Source: Lottia gigantea (lineage: Eukaryota; Mollusca; Gastropoda; Lottiidae). From it: a DNA stretch of 64,000 nt. This document shows, in pieces, positions 12,901 through 24,730 of this stretch (position 1 is its first letter; every line of letters begins with the position of its first letter). The stretch lies in NCBI RefSeq assembly GCF_000327385.1, contig NW_008707001.1:2170250-2234249 (forward strand), read 5' to 3'. Made by a program: the position numbers and the translations under genes. Under the pieces are notes generated by a model. It saw only the letters and a list, made by a program, of their open reading frames with translations. It did no database searches and had not been told where the DNA came from.

Positions 12901-15900
12901 ATTGCACACACTTTCAAATTGTTTTCTCTTGAGGCCTCTGATTGGCTGTATTCAAATCGCTGCATACAAGAAAGGTGGCTATTGCAATCAAGGTATTAGA
13001 CATAGTTCATAATAACTTGACATTGGGAATTAATCATTTACCATACCTCAAAATAAACTAATTCAGGAAGGCCTGCACTATCCTGTTACAAGGATAAAAT
13101 ACTAAATTACTAAATATCTATGTCTCTAATTCAAATATCATACCACACAGTATATACAGTCAAATAAAAGCTCATTCAGGCATGACTGGCAAATATAATA
13201 AAAATATTCTAGAAAAAAACAGTCAACAGCTTTGGTCAAATATCACTGATAAACAATATAGACCACTGGTCAGATATGACTGTAAATACATGCTCAATCA
13301 AATTTGTTTTTAATCAAATCAAAACAATTTTTCAAAGTCAGTGGAGTTTTTACGTGAGGCCCCCCAACTTTCAAATTTTGTATCATTTTACATCGGGAAA
13401 GAGTTGTCTGTGTTACCCTGAAAAATTGGTGAAAGTTCAGTTACTTTTCATAGACAAATATGGTAGCCCTGACAGGAAATGCTTGACGAACAGTGAAAGG
13501 TGGACTACTCCACCTAAATTCAATGAATTCTTTGCCTAACAGAAAAAAAAACAGAAAAATACTTTGTCTTCCTATCGGTTACCTTATTATTTTCTGTTAT
13601 TTTAACTTTATCACTAAACAAAAATAGCTTTTGACGCATCAATATTGACACAGTCACAATTTCTCATAAAACAAAAATTACAGTTCATGTGACATGTCTA
13701 GGTTTCTGATATACATGTTAAAAAAACACCTTTGTAAAGGCAAGAAACGGCATTGTTTCTTGTTAGGAATTAGGTTTGTGTATAGATAGCTGGATTTGAA
13801 TTTAGAATTAGTAATATAAATAAGGGGAAAATACACAAAAATTGTAAATTTGAAACTTTATAGAAACACGAAATAAATTTGAAAAGCATGCATATAAAAA
13901 GGTCATTAAAATTGGGTAAAAGAAATGTATTTTAAAGCAAGGAAAACCATGAAGAAAATGGAAAATGTATAAAAGTTCAATCTGATAAAAACTCAACTCC
14001 AGATATTTCGTTTCATTTTGTTTCTGAGGGTTACTTCTCAAGATCGGACAAGGTCCTTCGTGAAATGATCCTAGTCTGTGATATCAGTTTACTGGAATTG
14101 GATATTAACTTGTCATAGTTGAGATAGCCATTCAAAACCACACTTAAGAATCAGCTCACTATACAATTATGATTTCTTCCTATGTGATAGTTTTTCTCGT
14201 CTACTAAATGCTTAAAATGTGAACACATTTTTCTTATAAATGTCTTAAGATCATTAGCAAAAGAAGTATCCCACTTGAAATAAATGTCCTTTTTTATATA
14301 GATCTTAGATCAAAAAATGAGTGAAGTAAGACTAAAAAACACTTTAATGCTTGGGTCTGTGAACACAATTTTCTTATAAATGTCTTAAGATTAAGAGCAT
14401 GAAAAGTAACCCGCTAAAAAATATTCAACAAACATTCTTTGATTGAGAATAAGTGAAGTAACTCACAGAATAAACAAAAGACAATATCTAGAGTTTTGAA
14501 TCAGATTGATAAAAGTTGAAAAAACAGATAAGCGAATGAGCATTGGAAAAGCGACTCACCCAGACTGGTGTAGCATCCTGTTTGACCATTTTTAGGAAAA
14601 AAGATAAAGCACACATGCTATTATAAAAGTCATGCCTTTAACCGCAAGACAGGGGTTCAAACTCAGTATCATAACAGTAGATTTTAATAATTGGAATGGA
14701 AAGCCTAAAAACCCATGCTGCAAATTATCTTAGGATTTTAAGAACTTTAGTCTTTTTTCAAAAAATCTGGAAACCATTCAATCATTCATTCATTCATTCA
14801 AAAGACCCATCATGAGCCCTAAACAGTCATCAGCTTCTGTCTTCACAATCATATCCATAAATCAGATTTTACTTTTCAATTTTTATAGAATTTGAATATT
14901 AGCTTCAAAACAGTACTAATAAAAGTCTTCTTTAAAGATGGGTTCCCTTATTTTCATTTTTATGAATAGAAAGTAGAGGTGTTCTAATGACGTGGAAAAA
15001 TACCAGTTTGTCTCACATGTCCATAATTAATTCATAATTAGCTAATTTAGAAGAGAATTACCTGCAGAATTCCAAAGAGTGACCGATCAGAAAGGTCAAA
15101 AAGTCTTTTTTTGTTTATCCAGACATTACATACATGGACATTTATGATTTGTTAAAATTCTGTAAATTACTTTTTGTTGATAAAATATTAAAATTATTTT
15201 CCACCCAGCAATTTCAACCAAAAATGTTTCAAAGTTTGGCTGAATATTGCTTAAGTTCTCAATAATAATATTCCAATGATTTCATTCCTACCATCGCAAA
15301 ATTATTCCACGAATTCTTACCAAAATTTTGTTACATTTTTATTACTAATGAAGGCCCTCTTGAACATTCATTCAAATATCCTTTTGACCTAAACTGAAGA
15401 ATACAATTACTGCTTTGAAGCTGATATTTCAACAGAGAGAAAAGACAGTAGTTGTTAGCACCATGCCACCATTCTTCACAATGGTCAAGGTATTATGTCT
15501 TCTTTACTCTTCATCTTATATCTAGACTATAATCGCCCACTTTCTTGTTTCAAGGATTATTGTGAATGCAGCAATTTGATTGGATTGTACGCTAGCGAAT
15601 ACAGCCAATCTGATCTCTCGGCAGGACAGTATAAAATAATTAGGCATGAAATCGAGGGCTCTGATTGGCTGTATTCTCTGGCAAACGATCCAATCTAATT
15701 GCTGACAGTGAAACAAGAAAGTGGGACATTGCAGTTAAGGAATAAGATAAAGACGTGATACCTTGGCCATTGTAAAGATGCATTCCCCATATCGATGTAG
15801 TTTCAGAAAAAAAAACTGTCTTAAGGTAATACTACTGTGACCTAGGCCAGCGCTTTCATTGAGACTCGTCTCAATACACCCTAACACTACCTTTTAGAAT

Positions 15901-18467
15901 GAACATTAAATTCAAAGTCTGGGGTCATGAATAAACAACAGATTCCCTGTATAAATGGTATATGATATGATATTTCATTTTTTCTTTGATATTTTCTGCT
16001 TAGGTTTATTTTTCCATTATAAAAATTAGTTAAATTAAGCCAACAAGGGCCAGATCCTAAAATAAGTCGATTTTTACTGTTCGAGTCATCTGATTGGTTG
16101 ATTTCTAATTCATCCACCAATCAAAATTTGTATTTCTTAGAATCTGGATATCTATCTTAATAAATATAATTAAACCAATCAAATGCTGTACTTCTTTAAA
16201 TCTGGATTTTATCTTAGTTACAATTTGGTGAAACAGAGCCCAGGCCCCAGGTGAGCGTGTGAGACAACAATGAACAAGGTGAATGAATGGATTAAAGAAT
16301 TACGTTAATTAATTAACACCCATCCACCAACTATCTCTAACCTTTATCTACTCTACATAATCTTTACTCTATTGTTCTTCTCACTTACCTGGGGGTCAAA
16401 CTTCTTAAACTGGTCCAACCCTAATCCTACAATTATAAAAGGTGGGAAATATTAGAGGGGATAGACATCATTGTTGTCTTTGTCTGTGATATCAGCCTCT
16501 GTTGAAAGAGTACATAAACTTATCATCTACCACCAAACTTTTGTTCATAACACTTACTAAGAATATTATCTATGTGTTTCATTCATCTTATTCAGAACAA
16601 AAGTAAGATCAAATGAAAATGAAAAGTAACAATTTCACACCCCTCCACCATCTTTTCTTGTATCCAGAATCTAGCGATTTGATTTGATTGTACGCGAACA
16701 CAGCCACTTGAAGCCATCAACAGACTGTAAACATTATGACCTATTTTTTTTTCGGGCCTTGTTGAGAACTCAACAATTGATTGACTGTCATCGCCAATGA
16801 ACCATCCAAACAAGAAAAAGAAATTGCAGTCAAGGGCCAAGATATATGAGAAAGTTCAAAATAGCTTGACATTGTAAAGATGCTCTCAACAAATCTATGT
16901 AGCAAAACCAGCCACATGGCCAATCAGGATATTGAAATAAACTTACCATCAGGTTGTTTGATCCCTGGGGTCAAGGATCTGACAAAATCCTGGGGTGTCA
17001 TAAACACCTCCGAATCACCATCATATTTTACTTTCAACGTAGCAAAGTAACGAAATATCTTGTCTGGTGTAGAGTATTGACGGATTCTATTCTCATATTC
17101 AATTATCTATATAAATTAAAATGAAATAGAGTTTTACATCCTACTGTTTTGTCCATCAGTGACCTAATGAAATGAAATGGAGTTTTACATCCTACTAATT
17201 TGCCCCTGGGTGGGCTAATGAAATGAAATTAGAGTTTTATATCCTACTGTTCTGTATCTTATTTGGCTAATGTAATGAAATAGAGTTTTATATCCTAGTT
17301 TCCTGTATCCTATTGGACTAATGAAATGAAATGGAGGTATACTTTACATTAAACCTACAATTCTGTGAGTGGGTAGGGCCAGAGTTGTCCGGGGAACCCA
17401 ACCCACTTCCCACAGAGAACTCACATCACAGGAACTGGTGGGGCCAGCATTGTCAGGCTAACCCAATCCAACTCCCCACAGAGAACTGAGACTGACAAGA
17501 AATTTCAATTCAATCCTACCTTTCTATCTCTAAAAGTCAATTTTCTCTTTTTCTTCTTCTCTCCCTCCTCTTCTGTTTTATCGACGGAAAGTTGATCTTC
17601 AGATTCCACCTCTTCTTGAGATTTACTGGCAGCTTTTAGATTCTCACCATTTAGATAATCAATCACAGATTTCACTCTACAATTTCAAAACATACAGTAT
17701 TGAAGGGATGGTCAAGATATTTTCTAAAATTTTAATATGTATAACAGACACTGATCAGTTTGCATCATGTCATTTTTCAATCAGGCGCCCTGGGGCCTTA
17801 TTTTTGAAAACTGAAGTAATCTTAAATCCAGATTTTAAGAAATACAGTAATCTGATTGGATAATAAAACTTAACTTATAATTGATTTTAGTTTTCGACCA
17901 ATCAGATGACTGGAACACTAAAATCACCTTAAGTCAAATTTTCAAGAATAAGGCCCCTGATTATTCCTGCAATTCCAGTAAAACAAAATGTTTGATACAC
18001 ATGGTTTTTCGCCATTAGTGACGTCATCAAACACTTAGTTTTAGTGGAATTGCAGGAACCACAGACTGGTGCAATACAAGTCCGTTTCAGCATAAAAAAA
18101 AAACAAATAATCATTCTTACCCATTTCCTAATAAAAACAACATCCCACCAAGACCTACAACTCTAATTATGGTTCCATTTCTATTAGACTTGTCGTTTCC
18201 GTACCCAAAATTGGAATAGTTTGTAAACCTAGTTTTGAACTTGGTGAAATTTGCTGGCGAGGTGTGGACATTTGTCACTTGTAAAAAGTCATGTTTCTGG
18301 CCAGGATTTGTGTTGAGGATTTGATTTCGGTTCAGCTTTTCACTATTTTGATAGCTTCCATTAGGTGCTCCGGACAGAGTTCTATAGTTTCTGTACACAC
18401 TTGAGGAATATCGTCTAACACCTTCTCTAACACTCAGTACACCTCCACTTTTAACACAATGAAACAT
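6922..18467 (-). CDS. MICU1: MICU1, mitochondrial calcium uptake protein 1
   Basis: EF-hand regulator of the mitochondrial calcium uniporter in the intermembrane space; it blocks MCU at low Ca2+ and opens it when Ca2+ binds. Eleven coding exons join in frame (5' to 3'): 18467-18121, 17676-17520, 17106-16947, 16426-16389, 10954-10840, 10382-10300, 9821-9627, 9091-8951, 8520-8412, 7711-7622, 7073-6922, giving 528 aa against 476 in human. The N-terminus (MFHCVKSGG...) is basic and Ser/Arg-rich like a mitochondrial presequence, then a hydrophobic stretch [14 protein letters not shown]. The polybasic [13 protein letters not shown] matches the family's MCU-contact motif. EF-hand 1 ([12 protein letters not shown]) and EF-hand 2 ([12 protein letters not shown]) keep all Ca2+ ligands. 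The C-terminal KCA Cys matches the one that disulfide-links MICU1 to MICU2/3. An acceptor at 18484-18485 precedes the start exon and a donor at 19283-19284 suggests a non-coding first exon. The closest match is MICU1 rather than MICU2 or MICU3, judged from the FRDRK, STP.RNF and [20 protein letters not shown] segments. Confidence 0.95.
7342..7522. mobile_element. hAT-type MITE, 181 bp
   Basis: Ends CAGTGGTTCCCAACC and GGTTAGGAACCAGGG form imperfect terminal inverted repeats of the hAT type. Flanking 8-bp duplications CTCTATAG (7334-7341) and CTCTTTAG (7523-7530) differ at one base. There is no coding capacity. It sits in MICU1 intron 10. Confidence 0.8.
7740..7940 (+). repeat. Dispersed repeat family C, degenerate copy
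   Basis: Shares GGTTCCTGCAATTCCACTAA with copies near 17.7-18.1, 29.8, 42.2 and 57.7 kb. It lies in MICU1 intron 9 just upstream (on the minus strand) of exon 10. Confidence 0.55.
8290..8398. mobile_element. Palindromic MITE family B, 109 bp
   Basis: Arms GGCCGCATATTCTCGAAACG and the complementary CGTTTCGAGAATATGTGACC enclose inner arms with TTAGCGCTAGGATGTCCTAG. Related copies are at 31668-31762 and 45830-45937. It is immediately next to the donor of MICU1 exon 9. Confidence 0.75.
10684..10830. repeat. About 36-bp tandem repeat, four copies
   Basis: Units built on GGGCTAATGAAGGGAGGTAA and TCATTCAGATGTAAT. It lies in MICU1 intron 5 directly beyond the donor of the exon at 10840-10954. Confidence 0.7.
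12768..13030. mobile_element. Palindromic MITE family A, about 260 bp
   Basis: Starts near CAATGTCAAGCTAT and ends near TAACTTGACATTG. Inner arms repeat TACCTTGACT / AATCAAGGTA, TTGATTGGATTGTA and GATTGGCTGTATT. Other copies: 15472-15783, 16650-16885, 55048-55325, with fragments near 4.1, 32.8, 50.2, 51.4 and 61.3 kb. No coding capacity. Confidence 0.75.
13047..13082 (-). other. MICU1: Candidate 36-nt cassette microexon of MICU1
   Basis: On the minus strand, acceptor CTTGTAACAG, then 36 nt reading [12 protein letters not shown] without a stop, then donor GTATGG. The exon before (16389-16426) ends and the exon after (10840-10954) begins in phase 0, so inclusion keeps the frame and adds 12 residues between FDPQ and KNNYDEK. 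It is only 17 bp from a family A MITE. No transcript evidence is available. Confidence 0.45.
14560..14577 (-). other. MICU1: Candidate 18-nt cassette microexon of MICU1
   Basis: On the minus strand a pyrimidine tract (TTTATCTTTTTTCC) leads to acceptor GGTCAAACAG, then 18 nt reading DATPVW, then a strong donor GTGAGT. Both flanking exons are in phase 0, so inclusion adds six residues. The insertion point, after [12 protein letters not shown], corresponds to the place where vertebrate MICU1 is known to gain the four-residue EFWQ microexon (muscle isoform MICU1.1). That correspondence is from memory of the alignment. Confidence 0.55.
15472..15783. mobile_element. Palindromic MITE family A, about 310 bp
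   Basis: Ends CTTCACAATGGTCAAGGTA and TACCTTGGCCATTGTAAAG are complementary. Inner arms carry CACTTTCTTGTTTCA / TGAAACAAGAAAGTG and TTGATTGGATTGTACGC, with GATTGGCTGTATTC. It is the most symmetrical copy in the window, in MICU1 intron 4. Confidence 0.8.
16030..16255. repeat. Fragments of a CCAATCA-rich palindromic repeat
   Basis: CTGATTGGTTGATTTC and CCACCAATCAAAATTTG are near-complementary, flanked by TCCTAAAATAAG-like and AGAATCTGGAT segments that recur at 16200-16215 and near 17.8-17.96 kb. Confidence 0.4.
16650..16885. mobile_element. Degenerate MITE family A copy
   Basis: Contains TTTTCTTGTATCCAGAATC, GATTTGATTGTACGCGAA and, at the other end, CAAACAAGAAAAAG, TTGCAGTCAAGG and AGCTTGACATTGTAAAGATG. 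The centre has diverged. Confidence 0.6.
17120..17345. repeat. About 56-bp tandem repeat, four copies
   Basis: Each unit has AATGAAATGAAATGGAGTTT followed by A(C/T)ATCCTACT and a TGT/TGCCC stretch. Single units of the same family occur near 30.55 kb and 49.38-49.52 kb. In MICU1 intron 2. Confidence 0.65.
17360..17490. repeat. Two copies of an about 70-bp repeat
   Basis: GGGCCAG(A/C)(G/A)TTGTC, AACCCAA and CCCACAGAGAACT recur in both halves. A related piece (GGGGACCCAACCCACTTC) lies near 50.6 kb. Confidence 0.5.
17700..18066. mobile_element. Repeat family C copy interrupted by a nested palindromic MITE (family F)
   Basis: Family C sequence runs from 17700 (GAAGGGATGGTCAAG) to about 17790 (TTTTTCAATCAGGCG) and resumes at about 17960 (CCTGCAATTCCAGTAAAAC). 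Between them, 17792-17957 is a 166-bp palindrome with ends GGGGCCTTATTTTTGAAAA and TTTTCAAGAATAAGGCCCC. The downstream C part is itself a hairpin (17966-18056). Confidence 0.65.
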
Positions 18468-19284
18468 TTTTTCACTATTTTCTCTGAAAAAAAAAAAACC
18501 CAAAAAAGTAAATAAATAAGCATGGTACCGCAATTACTTTTGGCTTGTTTCTGAAACTATTGTCTATCTATGTAAATGTATAATTAAAACATTAACAAAT
18601 ATTGATTCAGTCAAAAATCCTCTATATCTTAGGGATCTCTCAATGGAATCCTGTTCAAAAAAGGGCAAGCATATCCAGTACAGCCATAGCAGACAAATCA
18701 AATGCTTAAATGACAGGAGGTACTATGCCAGCTACAAATGAGCTCCAATGTTAAAAGAATGGGAAGAAAATTTGTTTTTTAATGGACACAAAATAATCAG
18801 ACAAAAGCCAAGCAATGACATTGACGATTGATTTTTTGTATCAACAAAGTTTAGAGTTAGCTGTTTTCTCTAGACGCTGTCTTTCTATGGGCATGGGTCT
18901 ATGAATCATGAACTATGTAAATATTAATAAAATTGACAGAGCTAACGATCTGAAACTGAAACAGATGATAATATTCCCGGCAAATCTAATAAGCGCTGTC
19001 GTCTGCAAGTTCAGACTTCAGCACACTTGTTCAGTTTGTTTACTTTTGACTGCAAGATCATCATCATTTCTTCCTCTCCATGGCCCAAAGTGGATGATAA
19101 ATGAAAACGAAATAGGTTCATAAACTTAAAAACTAACATTTGCAATCATAAGATGGACATTTTCAAGTAAAATCTCTACAAACAGCAGAACATTGCTTAT
19201 TTCAACATTGTTGACAGGAAAAGGTGGCCATCTTTAATTAGATATGCATGAATGACTTTAAACGATCAAAATAGTTTGCTTTAC

Positions 19285-22383
<3,099 letters not shown>

Positions 22384-22561
22384 AGACCTAAACTGAGTAC
22401 CCAATGTGCTATTTGTGTCGGGGGATTTTTGACTTGGGTTGAAAGCTTTCACGTGTGCTATTTGTGTATAATAGAATGTGTATAAACTGTTTTTATGTGA
22501 TATAACTCAACAATAATCATGAAATCATTTCACTATTGACTCACTAGTTATTGTAAACTTC

Positions 22562-22567
22562 AATAAA
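22562..22567 (+). terminator. PCNA: Poly(A) signal of PCNA
   Basis: AATAAA 179 bp after the PCNA stop codon, followed by a T-rich stretch. Confidence 0.6.
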
Positions 22568-22644
22568 TTTTGTTACCATCTTGTAATTTCTTAATTTTTT
22601 CACCAGAAATTCATTTTTCTGTGGTCTCTCCAGACCGATATCAC

Positions 22645-23050
22645 ATATTTGTCTATTATTGATGTATTGAGCCCTATTTCATCAGTGGTAATTCTATGTC
22701 ACTCTACAACTGATGTATTGAGCTCTATTTTAACAGTGGTATTTCTATATCATTCTACAACTGATGTATTGGGCACTATTTCAACAGTGGTATTTCTATA
22801 TCGCTCTACAATTGATGTATTGAAAACTATTTAACATTGGTATTTCTATATCGCTCTACAATTGATGTATTGAGTACTATTTTAACAGTGGTATTTCTAT
22901 ATCACTCTACAATTGATGTATTGAAAACTATTTAACATTGGTATTTCTATATTACTCTACAATTGATGTATTGAAAACTATTTAACATTGGTGTTTCTAT
23001 ATCGCTCTACAATTGATGTATTGAAGACTATTTAACATTGGTATTTCTAT
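22645..23050 (+). repeat. 51-bp minisatellite, about eight copies (first locus)
   Basis: Units read TCTACAATTGATGTATTGAG, then an ACTATTTTAACAGTGGTA stretch and TTTCTATATC. The unit is 51 bp in most copies, shorter in some. It is the reverse complement of the large array at 46850-48295. It sits between the 3' end of PCNA and TMA16. Confidence 0.85.
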
Positions 23051-23280
23051 AACAACACTAGTGGAACCAAATAAATACATCATTAGTCACATACTTTAGC
23101 ATAACCTTTTATTCAAATGATAAAAAATATCAAAGACAAAAAGCATTTCCACCAGTGTTGTTTACCATATCATGTATAATATATACAGTTAGTAAAAGTC
23201 ATGAGATTTATCAAAGCGTAAATCTATGATATGAATATATTCTATTTGGTAACACCACGAGGTGGATTCCTGGTAGTACA

Positions 23281-23480
23281 TTAACTTGTTATCTACCAAC
23301 AACTACCTAGTCTGTGGTACCAGTTAGCTGGAAGCAGGTGTTAACTTGTCAACTACCAACAACTACCTAGTCTGTGATATCAGTTAGCCTTAAGCGGGCG
23401 TTAACTTGTCATCTACCAACAACTACCTAGTCTGTGATATCAGTTAGCTGGAAGCGGACATTAACTTGCCATCTGCCAAT
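23281..23480. repeat. 60-bp tandem repeat, three and a third copies
   Basis: Unit with TTAACTTGTCATCTACCAAC, AACTACCTAGTCTGTGATAT and CAGTTAGCTGGAAGCGG. A single degenerate monomer (CTAGTCTGTGATATCAGTTT) is at about 14070-14090 in MICU1. Confidence 0.8.
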
Positions 23481-23990
23481 AATTACCAATTCGATTCAAA
23501 CCATTGCCTAATTTTTTCAAACAGAAATGCCAAAGGAGATAGTTATGACTTATGGAATCTCGTAGAAATAAAATCGCCAGGACATTACAGAATGACCTCC
23601 TTATAATTATCCTACAATTGGCGCTGCGAGCATTCTGGTGAAATATTACCACCAATTGGTGGCAATCTTTCTTTAAATGTTATGATGGATAAAAAGAATT
23701 TTTTGTTTGATATCAATCTGGTGGTATAAAAAATATTAACTGACAATAAAAATGGCGACAAGTGTTCAGTTGGAGACTTTGTATTTGTATATATTTCTCG
23801 TGCCAGAAATATTTGACATGATTTAGCATTATTCTGATTGAATAGATTTGATTCTGTTGGGAGTTTGATAGAAGGTTTTCAGAGGAAGTTGAGGAAGAAT
23901 TGAAATGTGAACTTAATGCACATAGACTGCATGATAGAGGCTAAAATGAAACTATGTTTTAGAAACAAATTAAACGCAATTTGTAATTTA

Positions 23991-24530
23991 TTATTCCATA
24001 ACTTTTTCACTTTTCTCAAGTTCAAATTTCTCGGCATCTCTTTTACTGATCTTAATTTTCACAATGTTACTAAAATATCTCATTTCGCCTCCCCAGGCTT
24101 TAAACAGTTCAACGTTTCCCTTTTTCATTAAGTTAGGCACCTCCAGTCCAGTGGATGAAAATTCGTTTTCTTCTTTATCCTGGGTGAATTTTATAGAATC
24201 CAACCTAGAGGCGTGTTGATTCTTAGAGTTGGCTCTGCACCCTATTGAATTGACTATGGAAATTTGTTCGATTTCTTCCTCAAATCTGTCCATGTATTTC
24301 AACACTAAATCTGTCAGTTCCTTTTTACTAAATACTAATTTTTCTTCGTCCATATTTTGCTGAAACCACAAAAACTTGTCCAAAGATGCATCTTGTCTTA
24401 ACGATTTGACTTGTCGGCTGCCGTCAATGCGTGCTTTATGTTTTTGGTCTCGTTGGAACACTGTTGCCTTTCTGCTGTTTGGATGTATCGCTTTATTGCC
24501 CGATACATTTAATTTTGGAGCTTTAGGCAT
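23991..24530 (-). CDS. TMA16: TMA16-like 60S ribosome-biogenesis protein (intronless)
   Basis: Single exon, 179 aa, starting MPKAPKLNVSGNKAIHPNSR. TMA16 (C4orf43 in human) associates with pre-60S ribosomal particles in the nucleus. Family features seen: N-terminal MPKAPK, IHP(N/Y)SRKA at residues 15-22, LDKFLWFQ about residue 50, a (F/Y)SKKEL segment followed by YMDRFEEEIEQI (about residues 69-87), NSIGCRANSKNQHASR matching the NSI..RQGR.H.SR stretch, and GLEVPNLM near residue 130. The end (EKFELEKSEKVME) is lysine/glutamate-rich and shorter than in human. It is head-to-head with MRPL12 and tail-to-tail with PCNA. The identification rests on recalled family sequence and is fairly secure. Confidence 0.88.
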   Translation of the reverse strand: MPKAPKLNVSGNKAIHPNSRKATVFQRDQKHKARIDGSRQVKSLRQDASLDKFLWFQQNMDEEKLVFSKKELTDLVLKYMDRFEEEIEQISIVNSIGCRANSKNQHASRLDSIKFTQDKEENEFSSTGLEVPNLMKKGNVELFKAWGGEMRYFSNIVKIKISKRDAEKFELEKSEKVME

Positions 24531-24730
24531 GATAATAATGTTTGTTTATGTTGATAAACAACGCACGTGAAATTAACCGGAAACAGCTCTTCAATGTTGA
24601 AGATAAGAACGGTATAATTTTGACCAATCAGGTGCGACGAATATTTCACTGCTGTCTTGCTACCGCATGGATAGAGGACTTCCGGTTAATAAATTTGAAG
24701 GTTTTGAGTCAAACTTCGAAACTTTTCACG
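24531..24730. promoter_or_regulatory. 200-bp bidirectional promoter of TMA16 (-) and MRPL12 (+)
   Basis: The two start codons face away from each other across 200 bp. Visible motifs are an E-box CACGTG (24564-24569), ACCGGAAA (about 24577-24584), a CCAATCA (about 24625) and ACTTCCGGT (24679-24687), an inverted ETS/GABP core. E-box and ETS sites are typical for ribosome and mitochondrial genes. No TATA box. Confidence 0.6.

Noticed and set aside
15061-15130. Possible MICU1 exon reading [12 protein letters not shown] before a GTAATT donor
   Set aside because: The only upstream AG is preceded by a run of A with no pyrimidine tract, and the phase-0 frame from it hits a stop at once.
16556-16571. 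Possible 12-nt MICU1 microexon (IIFL) before GTAAGT
   Set aside because: It lies in a phase-1 intron upstream of exon 4, the acceptor lacks a pyrimidine tract, and the position does not match the known microexon site.
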